Positions 6,088-14,616 of a stretch of 43,375 nt of DNA are shown here, piece by piece. Under the pieces are notes generated by a model. That model worked only from the letters and a program-made list of their open reading frames with translations, did no database searches and was not told where the DNA came from. The stretch's first letter is position 1. Every line of letters starts with the position of its first letter. A program made the translations under genes and the position numbers. The stretch lies in IMG/VR virus record IMGVR_UViG_3300009130_000055, positions 1 to 43,375 of that record; one strand, 5' to 3'. This DNA comes from a virus.

Positions 6088-6671
6088 TAGTATGCTAACT
6101 TAATTTCAAGCTTATTTCTTTTCTTTAAAAGCTTCTCAATTTTTGACTCTATTTTATTAAGTTCTTTTCCGTACTTATTGGCTTCTTTATCATTCCAATC
6201 ATCTCCTAAACGACCAGCTTCTTCTTCCATATCTCTGTAAGTTTCAGCTCTGTCAGTATAAAGATCATTAAGCTCAGAATGAATATCGTCTAAATCAAGT
6301 TCAAGTTTTTTACGTTGTTTACCATAAACTCTTTTAGATTTAGCAAAATCTTCAGCTTTTTTCTGCTTATCGCGTTTCATTTTAGCACTTCTTAAAGCAA
6401 TCATAACTGGATCATTATATGTCATCTCAGTTAAAATGTTTTCTAGAAGTTCCCCGTTTTCGTCAAACATTTCTTCGGGTGCAATTTTATAGTACCCTAT
6501 AATATCTCCTACGATATCAGCATGATCACTGTTATTCATATCATAGTTAGTTTTAATAAAATCTTTAACGTCTTTATCAGAAGGTCTATTACCTAGAACT
6601 TTTTTAACTTTAGTAATAGAATTATACTTGTGTTTTCTTTCCTCAGTAAGATATGTGTATAAATTTCTCAT
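6087..6671 (-). CDS. Leader-bearing coiled-coil protein, possible internal head protein
   Basis: This 194-aa protein starts MRNLYTYLTEERKHKYN; LTE at residues 8-10 fits the leader and protease-site pattern. Residues about 95-194 are a long Lys/Glu/Leu-rich region with heptad character (LELDLDDIHSELNDLYTDRA and EANKYGKELNKIESKIEKLL), predicted as coiled coil. The N-terminal domain (KKVLGNRPSDKDVKDFIKTN) is helical and unrecognised. Inference: a packaged, possibly DNA-compacting or scaffold-like protein. Translation is coupled to the next gene by TAATG; the upstream gene ends only 5 bases before this start. Confidence 0.6.
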   Translation of the reverse strand: MRNLYTYLTEERKHKYNSITKVKKVLGNRPSDKDVKDFIKTNYDMNNSDHADIVGDIIGYYKIAPEEMFDENGELLENILTEMTYNDPVMIALRSAKMKRDKQKKAEDFAKSKRVYGKQRKKLELDLDDIHSELNDLYTDRAETYRDMEEEAGRLGDDWNDKEANKYGKELNKIESKIEKLLKKRNKLEIKLAY

Positions 6672-6676
6672 GATTA

Positions 6677-7333
6677 TTATTTTTTTCCACCTCCACCGAT
6701 AGCAGCACCAATAGCAGTACCTACTAATCTACTTGTAAGTACATTATAAAGTGGAGAATTTTCTTTAATTCCTAATACTCTAGCAATAATTTTACCGATT
6801 GATTTACCGAAAGCAAGTCCACCTAAACCACCTAAAACAGAACCTAAAACACCTTCGTTAAGTTCATTAGATTCTCCATTGAATAGTAATTCTTCTATAG
6901 CGTTTATTTCTTCCTCTGTAAATTCATATGCTTCTACTAAATTATCACTTAGTATTTCAGCAATCTCTGTAGCAAGGTCTCTAGTAGATGTACCTACTAA
7001 TTTAGAAATAACTTTTAAACTTTTTTCATCTACATCTAAAGTTTCTTCATCATATCTAACATCTTCTAATTCGTCTAATAAAATAGTAGATTTTGCTCCC
7101 GAAAGATTATAAGAAGATTTAAGTGTTTCCCATACTTCTTGAAGTACGCTTACAGAATCTACTAGAACTGCCATTTTCTTTTTAGCTTCTTCTAATTCTT
7201 TGTAAACGTCTTTAAACTTCTTTTTATTACTTGTCGGTATATCACCAGAACCTACTTCCCCGTTAGATGGTAATGATACATCGCCCATCCCGTTAGTATT
7301 AGAGACAGTAGCAGTTTCTTTTAATTTTCTCAT
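6677..7333 (-). CDS. Protein with glycine-zipper C-terminus, possible membrane-active internal protein
   Basis: This 218-aa protein, first in the leader operon, starts MRKLKETATVSNTNGMGD, a weaker match to the leader. The middle (residues about 40-150) is acidic and helical (FKDVYKELEEAKKKMAVLVD). The end holds two Gly/Ala-rich hydrophobic segments, GVLGSVLGGLGGLAFGKSIG and LVGTAIGAAIGGGGKK, typical of glycine zippers that pack in membranes. Such segments occur in phage proteins that cross or open membranes during DNA entry. Together with the gene's position this suggests an ejected membrane-active protein, but a structural role in the head is equally possible. No enzymatic motif is visible. 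Confidence 0.6.
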   Translation of the reverse strand: MRKLKETATVSNTNGMGDVSLPSNGEVGSGDIPTSNKKKFKDVYKELEEAKKKMAVLVDSVSVLQEVWETLKSSYNLSGAKSTILLDELEDVRYDEETLDVDEKSLKVISKLVGTSTRDLATEIAEILSDNLVEAYEFTEEEINAIEELLFNGESNELNEGVLGSVLGGLGGLAFGKSIGKIIARVLGIKENSPLYNVLTSRLVGTAIGAAIGGGGKK

Positions 7334-7368
7334 GTTATTAAAGAGTTCTTTTTATATTTAACAGCTAT

Positions 7369-7932
7369 TTAACCAGGCATAAACTTAGTTTCACTGGTAG
7401 TATAATTAAACGTTATAGAAAAAGTATCAAAGCCCGCAAAGTTTTCACTATAGCTTAGCTGATACTCCGTTATTTCAGTGAATATGCAATCTTTAAAAAT
7501 TCTAGAAAAGACAACAGTGCCGTCATTATCAAGTATATGTACAGGCAAATCGAACATGTAACGTTCAGCATTACTAAAGTCATAATGTTCATTAAATGCA
7601 TCTAATAATATCCAATAATTTACATAGCCATTAATCATTTTAAATGTTAATGTTATTGATTTATCACTTAAATCTTGCGGATTTATACTTGCTCTATTCT
7701 GTCTGGTTATAGCAGTAGGACTATATTTTTCTTTATAAAAAGGATCTACTGCTGCATAACCAATACTAGGTATAGTCACTGCTTGTAAAGTAGCTTTAAC
7801 TAATTCTCTAGGACTATCAATGTATGTGGGCATTCTTTTCACATAGGGCTTATAGAATTCTTCTATTCCATCTGAAATAAATTTCTTGGGGAATGCTACA
7901 TAAAATAAATCTTTTCTACTTAAATCGCTCAT
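7369..7932 (-). CDS. Tail tube-like protein (T4 gp19-type fold)
   Basis: This 187-aa protein has an N-terminal segment of the form seen in tail-tube proteins (DLFYVAFPKKF, then VKATLQAVTIPSIGY, then KSITLTFKMINGYVNYWILL). The C-terminal half has FDLPVHILDNDGTVVFSRIF followed by NFAGFDTFSITFNYTT. Tube proteins of contractile tails share this plan: a core beta-sandwich with the order ILDN-G, then a strand and late FxVTFxY. It is slightly longer than T4 gp19 (163 aa). The other option is a tube-initiator protein of the gp48/gp54 type, which shares the fold. It is followed downstream by the leader operon and preceded by a large structural gene. Confidence 0.5.
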   Translation of the reverse strand: MSDLSRKDLFYVAFPKKFISDGIEEFYKPYVKRMPTYIDSPRELVKATLQAVTIPSIGYAAVDPFYKEKYSPTAITRQNRASINPQDLSDKSITLTFKMINGYVNYWILLDAFNEHYDFSNAERYMFDLPVHILDNDGTVVFSRIFKDCIFTEITEYQLSYSENFAGFDTFSITFNYTTSETKFMPG

Positions 7933-7945
7933 TTCTTATATTTTT

Positions 7946-10282
7946 TTATCTAGAAGTTCCACCTCTTGTTCTACGTCTTGCAGTACTTCCTCTTCTAGAA
8001 CCAGTAGTACCTGCTCTATTACCGAAGTTATTGAAATTACTAGATTTAACAGATGTTGATTTCTCAGTACCTCTACCTCTACCTGCAGTTAATCCTTGCT
8101 GTCTTTTTCTTAAGCGATCAATTGCTTTTACTCTTCTAGCAACTTCTCTTTCTAGTCTATTATCTAAAGTATCTACTTCTTCATTAGCAGCGGCAAGAGC
8201 AGCAGCTTGTTGTTCTATAACATCAGTTTGTTCTTGTCTGATAGTTTGAAGTTCTTGTATTTTAGAGTTTAAGTTAGCAACTATATTTGCTTGTATGTCA
8301 GTAATTTGCTGTGTAGTATCAAAGAACTTACCTGCATACAATAAAGTTTCAGCAGTGTTACTACCAACCTGAGTAGAAATATAGAAATTATTATCTTCTA
8401 GTTTAGCAATTTGATTGTAAATGCTTCTTGATACTTTAAAAAGTACTTGCCCTCTTTCACTCTTTACGCTATCGTTTGGATAAGAAGGTAGTTTTATTAT
8501 TTCGCCATTACCAATTTCAAAGTTAAGGAAAATTTCACCTACTTTACTTAAATTGAACCCTACTACTTCACTGTCGCTAAGTTCATACATGTTAAATTGC
8601 ACGAATGTATCAAACGGCGTAATGTATAATCTTCCAGTACCTTGTCCGTTAATTTCTTGAGTATTACTAGAATTTTTATCTACTATGTTATTATTTTCGT
8701 CTATAATAACTGTTTTAGTAGAAGCAGATATGTTTAAAGTTTCTTTAAAAGAAGTTATACTTTTACTGTATAAATCAGTATTAGTGATATTATTTTGAGT
8801 ATTATTGCTAAGGTTATTCTGATTTATCATGTTGATGATTTTCTTATTATAGACATCAAAAGATAATATGTTATCAGCTACATTAATTTTAATAAGTTCT
8901 TGCCCGTATTTTTCTGGCTCAAAACTTACATAAGAACCTCTTACATCTGTAATAGCGTTAGTATTAACGTTTAATATTTTAAGAGTGTAATCTATTCTAT
9001 AGCTTAAAGCTATTCCACCATATTTAAGAACCGGTCTAAATCTATTTGGTTCTTGATAATCTGAATCTTGTACATAAGAAATATCCGCAGTTCTTACAAA
9101 GTTACTAACATTCTGAAAATCACTACCGTCATTTTCTACTTTCCTTATTTTGATTGGTTCTGGTATACTAGAATCATAAATAAGGAAATCTCCTTTATTA
9201 ATATTAAGCCCTAATGCACTCGAAAAAGCAGTTTCAGTTGCTATCCAGTGATCACCATCTTTAAAATTTTGTATGTATGCTAGAGTAGATAATGCTGGTA
9301 CATTTGTAGTAGGTTTATAATATCCCTTAAGATCAAAATTTTCTATTATACTTGGTAACTGTTCATAAACTATAAGATCATGAATAGCAATATAAGTACT
9401 ACCACTGTTATTAAGACCGTCCATATAGTCACCAAAAATTTCACCGTTATAGAGGCCATAGAATTCAATGTAGTCACCGTTATCACTGTCGTTGATAAAT
9501 ACACCTACTTCATTGAATTCATTGCTAGAAGGCAAAGTAGTGGCCTCTGATAGCTGTATAGTACTAATTATTTGAGTATTAGACTGACTAAATGTAGATA
9601 GCATACCTGCTTGTATTTCTATATTAGAAGTATCATAGAAACCAACGCCGTTAGTTATTTTATATGCTAAGATATCAGATAATCCCCCTTGCACAAATTC
9701 TGTAGTATAAGAATTCTTCAAGAATTGTAAAGAAGGTACTTTAAACTCTATGTAAGTAGAATATTGTCTTCCACCATAAAGAATTGGAGTACCATTAAGA
9801 GTAATCCATTTATCTTCAAATGTAAATACTCCAGAAAGTAAGTTTATCTTTACGTCTTGCTTATCCCTAGTTTTAATGTTAATGAAAACTCCATCATAAG
9901 CATCATCAAAAGTAAAACCTTGTATAAAATGCACTCTTACAGTATCATAATTTATACCTTCTTGATTACCAAAAGTTAGCGGTAAATCTGGAGTATCAGT
10001 TAATTTAGGATCTGCGTCATTAAGAGCAGGTCCTAATTTATTTGTAGTTAATAATCCAAGCTTAATATTTTGTGGGTCTATGCTAGTAATAGATCTGTCT
10101 CTTGTGTTACTAGTAATATTAACACTATCATCAGAATTCATGACATAACGTTCTTTGTTATGTTCATTATCCATCAAATAGAAACCAGCATCATCAGTAC
10201 CTATTTTACTAGCATTATCTAAGTCTCCATAGATATATTCTACTAAAATATTATTCGTCGATAAATTTAGAAAAACGCTCAT
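7946..10282 (-). CDS. Large virion structural protein with coiled coil and Arg/Gly-rich tail
   Basis: This 778-aa protein is not assignable to a named family. It starts MSVFLNLSTNNILVEYIYGD and is beta-rich and Asn/Ser/Thr-rich over about 650 residues, typical of tail or baseplate proteins. Residues about 665-740 form a predicted coiled coil (NLNSKIQELQTIRQEQTDVI and LAAANEEVDTLDNRLEREVA). The last 40 residues are Arg/Gly/Ser-rich (GSRRGSTARRRTRGGTSR), a strongly basic low-complexity end that could bind DNA, RNA or an acidic partner. The gene lies between the tail-tube-like gene and a membrane protein gene, 1 base from the latter. A baseplate or tail-completion role is inference. Confidence 0.65.
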   Translation of the reverse strand: MSVFLNLSTNNILVEYIYGDLDNASKIGTDDAGFYLMDNEHNKERYVMNSDDSVNITSNTRDRSITSIDPQNIKLGLLTTNKLGPALNDADPKLTDTPDLPLTFGNQEGINYDTVRVHFIQGFTFDDAYDGVFINIKTRDKQDVKINLLSGVFTFEDKWITLNGTPILYGGRQYSTYIEFKVPSLQFLKNSYTTEFVQGGLSDILAYKITNGVGFYDTSNIEIQAGMLSTFSQSNTQIISTIQLSEATTLPSSNEFNEVGVFINDSDNGDYIEFYGLYNGEIFGDYMDGLNNSGSTYIAIHDLIVYEQLPSIIENFDLKGYYKPTTNVPALSTLAYIQNFKDGDHWIATETAFSSALGLNINKGDFLIYDSSIPEPIKIRKVENDGSDFQNVSNFVRTADISYVQDSDYQEPNRFRPVLKYGGIALSYRIDYTLKILNVNTNAITDVRGSYVSFEPEKYGQELIKINVADNILSFDVYNKKIINMINQNNLSNNTQNNITNTDLYSKSITSFKETLNISASTKTVIIDENNNIVDKNSSNTQEINGQGTGRLYITPFDTFVQFNMYELSDSEVVGFNLSKVGEIFLNFEIGNGEIIKLPSYPNDSVKSERGQVLFKVSRSIYNQIAKLEDNNFYISTQVGSNTAETLLYAGKFFDTTQQITDIQANIVANLNSKIQELQTIRQEQTDVIEQQAAALAAANEEVDTLDNRLEREVARRVKAIDRLRKRQQGLTAGRGRGTEKSTSVKSSNFNNFGNRAGTTGSRRGSTARRRTRGGTSR

Positions 10283-11041
10283 TTAGAAAGTTATTATTTT
10301 ATAAGTAAGTCCTACTCCTATCTGTGGACTAAATTTAAGATTAGATCCTATGCCTATACCAATGTATGGGCCAATAGCGAATCTTTTACTATTTAATTTC
10401 TTGTAAGCTGGCAATAAATTAGGGTCAAGAACTACAGGTTGTATATTTTCTGCATTAAATCCTGGATGTTTACTTATTACGCTTGCTACTAACGTATCAT
10501 TATCTACAGAAAATACTATTTCAGCATCAAAGAATAATTCATCTTTATTGATTTTGAAATCTTTTACTAAAATAGTAGAATCTTTAGTTATTATTTTTAA
10601 ATCACCAGAAAGATATCGACCATTACCAGGATTATAAGTAGTATCATTTTCAAAAGAAATAAAATAAGTACTGTCATTAACTCTAGAAACATATTTATCT
10701 ACATATACTGTATCATGTACTATAGTCATTCCGCCTTTTATATAAATTACTGGTCTAGCGTCCAATTCATCTTCTAAATATGTTACTCTATTGAAAAGAG
10801 TATCATTATATAAATGAAGATCTTCTAATTTAGTAACTAAGCTTTTTGTGCTTGATACTAATTCCCCGTTCTTAGTTTTATACTGCTTAACAGAATCATT
10901 CATTACTTCTAAATTATAGTTTTTGAGAAATAAATCTGCGCTAACTTTATTAGTAGAATCATTGGAGCATTTTAAAAGGAAGAGTAATAATATTATTACT
11001 CCTCCGAAAATTATGTCTTTTGTATTAACTTTCATATACAT
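10283..11041 (-). CDS. Membrane-anchored coiled-coil protein with outer-membrane-like C-terminus, spanin-like candidate
   Basis: This 252-aa protein begins MYMKVNTKDIIFGGVIILLL, a short basic N-terminus followed by one transmembrane helix (about 10-24). It continues with a helical segment (SLVTKLEDLHLYNDTLFNRV) and beta-rich sequence. It ends with GPYIGIGIGSNLKFSPQIGV and GLTYKIITF, alternating small and aromatic residues with a terminal Phe, like the last strands of outer-membrane beta barrels. The Cys at 25 follows Lys, so it is a poor lipobox. The plan (inner-membrane helix, periplasmic stalk, outer-membrane-like end) would suit a spanin that fuses membranes at lysis, and I recall similar C-termini in Bacteroidetes phages. 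A tail-associated envelope protein is the alternative. Confidence 0.5.
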   Translation of the reverse strand: MYMKVNTKDIIFGGVIILLLFLLKCSNDSTNKVSADLFLKNYNLEVMNDSVKQYKTKNGELVSSTKSLVTKLEDLHLYNDTLFNRVTYLEDELDARPVIYIKGGMTIVHDTVYVDKYVSRVNDSTYFISFENDTTYNPGNGRYLSGDLKIITKDSTILVKDFKINKDELFFDAEIVFSVDNDTLVASVISKHPGFNAENIQPVVLDPNLLPAYKKLNSKRFAIGPYIGIGIGSNLKFSPQIGVGLTYKIITF

Positions 11042-11048
11042 TTATTTT

Positions 11049-14000
11049 TTATTCTTTAAATGGCGTTGCTGGTGCATTTGCTCCAGATTCCTGCTGGTAA
11101 ACAATATCATATACGTTTCTGTATATAGTAAATAAGTTTATCATGAAATCTTTACCCGTCGATGCAACTAATTCGTCATCGTCATCGTCATCATCAGTCG
11201 GTCTATATAACGTAGTAGGATGAGCATTAGCTTCGTTTCTGTAAATGCTTTCAAATGGCACATTTAGATCTCCATGAGCGTACCAACCAACTTTTACTAA
11301 GTTATCTGTATTAGCAACAATAGAATCATCTGATGTATAACCTACGTGGAAGGCATTCTCTGGAGAAAAATCGCCATTATTTATTGGTGATCTACTAGTA
11401 GTCATTCTTTCATGAATCATTGCAGGATGATTAAACCAACTTAAATCTATTTTACCTAAGTTTTTCGCAAGTTCACTGTTCTTATAACCAGAATATGGTA
11501 CATTAGAAAGAAAATCTAAATCTGGTATAAGAGTATTACCTCTATTTGGATTTCTTAGACCTCTAAGATTTATAGCAAAATATGTACCTCTGAATACTGG
11601 CTCAGTAGTTCGTTGATACCTAAATTTTAAATTATTTTTGGCCTCTTTAGGGTATCTATATGAAGACTTATTAGTTAAATAATCATATCTAGTAAAGTAA
11701 TCAAATTGGTTACCACCAGCATTTAATGGATCTACGTTTCTATTTGTACCTGAATTTGACGGCCATCCAGTGGTAATATTAGCTTTATTACTATTTGAGC
11801 TGCTGTAATAATAAGGGTCTTTTTGATTAGCCACGGGATCGACAACCGTAATATTAGATCCAATAGAAGTCCCTTCTTTTATAGTTTTATAAGTACCTGT
11901 CCAGTGCTGATGTATAGGCAAAGATTCTCTTCTAACGTAAGGGTAACCACCTGTAGTAAAAGCAGAAGCTAATGGATATGTAGTATTATAAACATACGCC
12001 CCACTTAGATTTGGATCTGGTCTATATAAATCTAATTGGAAATCAAATTGTACATCACTAAATGATTTACTTAGATAATACGAAGATGGAAACTGTTGTT
12101 TAGGGAACCTACCAAAATAATTAGGAAGAACTAATCTAAACTTAGAATCTGTTGTTCGTGGAGAAAGCAACGATAAACCAGTTAAATTATATTCTGATGA
12201 GTTATCGTTTGCTAGCTCTATTATAGCAGAAATGAAATCATCAGCATTACTAGTTGGAAACCAATCTTTGCCTTCTTCATCTGAGTAAAAATACCTTTTA
12301 CCTTGGATACCTTGTTCTAATCCATAAGGAGACTTATCAGTAAAATAAGGGTTACTCACAAGTTTCTCCATTTCTCCTCTATAAGTGTGTATACCTCCAC
12401 CAGAAGTACTGAACCTTCCTCTAGCAACACAGTCTCTTGTATCTGCTAATACAGCACCAGAACATATGTAATACCCTGCCCAAGAATCAAAACCTTTTCC
12501 TGGAAAAGCACCAGACCAGAAATTACCACCTATAGAAGTACCACCTATAGTACTACCTACATTACCATTATTTCTAGCCCATACAGCATTCTCGATATAC
12601 CCTGAACTTGTAGTAGTATTATAGTTCCCTTGGAATTGTGTCATAGCGAAGAAATTGAAATTACCTATAGCAAGCTCAGATACCATTGTAATAGCTCCTG
12701 TAGGTACTCCGACAACAGAAGGATCTTCCCATTTCATTATACCTTTACCAGCATTAATTGCTACATAACCATCTTTTTCTGAATCATTAGCATATCCATT
12801 TTCTCTAATTCTTAAAGTTCCATAAAGATCAAGAGATCCAGTAGGTAATAATCTATGACCCTCATCAAAGAATTCAAGTAAATTCTCATTCTTCTCAGAA
12901 TCATTTGCGTCGGGTAATCCAGTAACTGGATCTATTTTCTGATTGAATATACCAGGGAAAATACCTAGTCTAGTTATAGACTTTTCCTTAGTTACATCAG
13001 TTGTACCATCTGTACCAGTAGCTACTGGGTCTAAAATATTATAACCTAACTTTTCAAAATCAGCAGAGTCTGCTGGGTATAATTGCCATCCAGTAGCAGT
13101 AGCACCAAATGCTTCTTGTCCGCTTGGGATTCTAAAATTAGCAGAACTGTAACCTACTAATGGCGTGTCATAACCTTGGCCCATGTAGAACATATTCATA
13201 GTGTCAAAAGTCTGACTTGGGAATATGCCACCAACGTTAGTTTGACCTACACGAAATTTTAAATTTCTTGTGTTATTTTCTTCAGACTGTGAATATATCT
13301 CTTCGTTCGTTGTTCTGCCAGAATATCTGCTATTAGTCGAGCGATTAATTACAGAATTATTATTAATCATAGTTAATTCTGTACTCTTATATTCTGTAGC
13401 ATCCGTGTTATTATCATTAGTGATATACATTGAATGTTTACCACTGATATAACTTTTACCAGCAGAATCATCAATATCAGTTTGGATTTCTACTGTAGCA
13501 GAATCTGTTCTCTGGATTATTTCTTTTATATTAGGAGTGTTAGGATCAATAGTAGTATTATGGTCTATTACTATATTATCTCCACTTGATATGTTAAGAA
13601 AAGTATCCACATCAATCAAGTTACACCAATCTCTTATATTTGTTGCGTTACTATTATTTCTACTAAATCCTGAGCTTAGTCTAATTTTATTAGTACCTCT
13701 ATTATCAAGCTCAATATGACCAGGAGAAGTTATACGGAAATCAAAATCTCTGTTAACTGTTCTTAACTTAGTGAAAGAATCATAAGCACCAAATACGTCT
13801 ACTTGAGTTACAGTAGGATCATAAACTTGGTGAGTAAGATTTAAACCTATTGCTATACCATTATTGAATTCTTGGTCAGTGCTAGTAGAAGAATTAGGAT
13901 CCTGATAATCATTCTGTGCAACAATAAGCATAGGAACATCTGACTGAGAAATTGGCCAGTTATCAAAGTTAGGCTGGTTAGTACTAACATCAAATATTGA

Positions 14001-14600
14001 TTTATATCTTCCTAGTACTAAAGAGTTATTACCGTGACCAATCACAGCAAAATCTTGCCCTGAATTTATATAAGAAGTACCAATCGCCTCGTCATCTTTA
14101 TCATTATCACTATCTACTCCAGTTAAAAACCCAGATAGCGTGTTTAATGAAAGTTCTGTTTCGTTAGGTAATATAAAACCTCCTATATCACTAGGTACAG
14201 AATGTATAACTGCTATAGCACCGTCACCACCTTCACCTTTAGGCCCTTGTGGACCTCTTATATTTATACCAGAATCTATCCATGCTCCACTTCCACTAGC
14301 ATCGTAGTATTCTACTTGCCCTAAAGTTGCACCTGGATCAGAATCAGTTGCTAGTCTGAAATCATTTGTTCTTAATATAAGATCTGTAGGAGTATTAATT
14401 ATACCACCAGATCCATCACTAGCGAACCATTGACTACCTCTGATACCTTCACCACCCGCAGGTCCCGGTTGACCTTCTGGTCCTTCTGGGCCTGCAGGAC
14501 CACCGCCAGCAGCAATAAGTTGGTCCCAATTAAAATTGGACTTCTCTACTAACTCAGATATAGTATCGCTATCATAAAGCTCTTTAATTATTATAGCCAT
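11049..14600 (-). CDS. Tail fibre/collar-type protein with collagen-like N-terminus
   Basis: This 1183-aa protein starts MAIIIKELYDSDTISELVEK; a short collagen-like run follows at residues 33-56 (GPAGPEGPEGQPGPAGG) and another near 115 (GPQGPKGEGG). Such Gly-X-Y runs trimerise fibre stalks. The long middle is Asn/Ser/Asp-rich, as in fibre shafts. Near residue 830 it has LPNYFGRFPKQQF and near 895 RRESLPIHQHW, resembling the phage tail-collar domain (PNxxGRF and LPxHxH) of T4 gp12-type short fibres, where the HxH binds metal. A run of seven Asp (DDDDDDDEL) lies near the C-terminus. Inference: a trimeric receptor-binding or short tail fibre. Confidence 0.65.
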   Translation of the reverse strand: MAIIIKELYDSDTISELVEKSNFNWDQLIAAGGGPAGPEGPEGQPGPAGGEGIRGSQWFASDGSGGIINTPTDLILRTNDFRLATDSDPGATLGQVEYYDASGSGAWIDSGINIRGPQGPKGEGGDGAIAVIHSVPSDIGGFILPNETELSLNTLSGFLTGVDSDNDKDDEAIGTSYINSGQDFAVIGHGNNSLVLGRYKSIFDVSTNQPNFDNWPISQSDVPMLIVAQNDYQDPNSSTSTDQEFNNGIAIGLNLTHQVYDPTVTQVDVFGAYDSFTKLRTVNRDFDFRITSPGHIELDNRGTNKIRLSSGFSRNNSNATNIRDWCNLIDVDTFLNISSGDNIVIDHNTTIDPNTPNIKEIIQRTDSATVEIQTDIDDSAGKSYISGKHSMYITNDNNTDATEYKSTELTMINNNSVINRSTNSRYSGRTTNEEIYSQSEENNTRNLKFRVGQTNVGGIFPSQTFDTMNMFYMGQGYDTPLVGYSSANFRIPSGQEAFGATATGWQLYPADSADFEKLGYNILDPVATGTDGTTDVTKEKSITRLGIFPGIFNQKIDPVTGLPDANDSEKNENLLEFFDEGHRLLPTGSLDLYGTLRIRENGYANDSEKDGYVAINAGKGIMKWEDPSVVGVPTGAITMVSELAIGNFNFFAMTQFQGNYNTTTSSGYIENAVWARNNGNVGSTIGGTSIGGNFWSGAFPGKGFDSWAGYYICSGAVLADTRDCVARGRFSTSGGGIHTYRGEMEKLVSNPYFTDKSPYGLEQGIQGKRYFYSDEEGKDWFPTSNADDFISAIIELANDNSSEYNLTGLSLLSPRTTDSKFRLVLPNYFGRFPKQQFPSSYYLSKSFSDVQFDFQLDLYRPDPNLSGAYVYNTTYPLASAFTTGGYPYVRRESLPIHQHWTGTYKTIKEGTSIGSNITVVDPVANQKDPYYYSSSNSNKANITTGWPSNSGTNRNVDPLNAGGNQFDYFTRYDYLTNKSSYRYPKEAKNNLKFRYQRTTEPVFRGTYFAINLRGLRNPNRGNTLIPDLDFLSNVPYSGYKNSELAKNLGKIDLSWFNHPAMIHERMTTSRSPINNGDFSPENAFHVGYTSDDSIVANTDNLVKVGWYAHGDLNVPFESIYRNEANAHPTTLYRPTDDDDDDDELVASTGKDFMINLFTIYRNVYDIVYQQESGANAPATPFKE

Positions 14601-14616
14601 TTATCTTTTTTATTTT

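Noticed and set aside
7893-8249. A 118-aa plus-strand open frame with Leu/Pro-rich sequence
   Set aside because: It is antisense to the Arg/Gly-rich end of the 778-aa structural protein and starts within the tail-tube-like gene.
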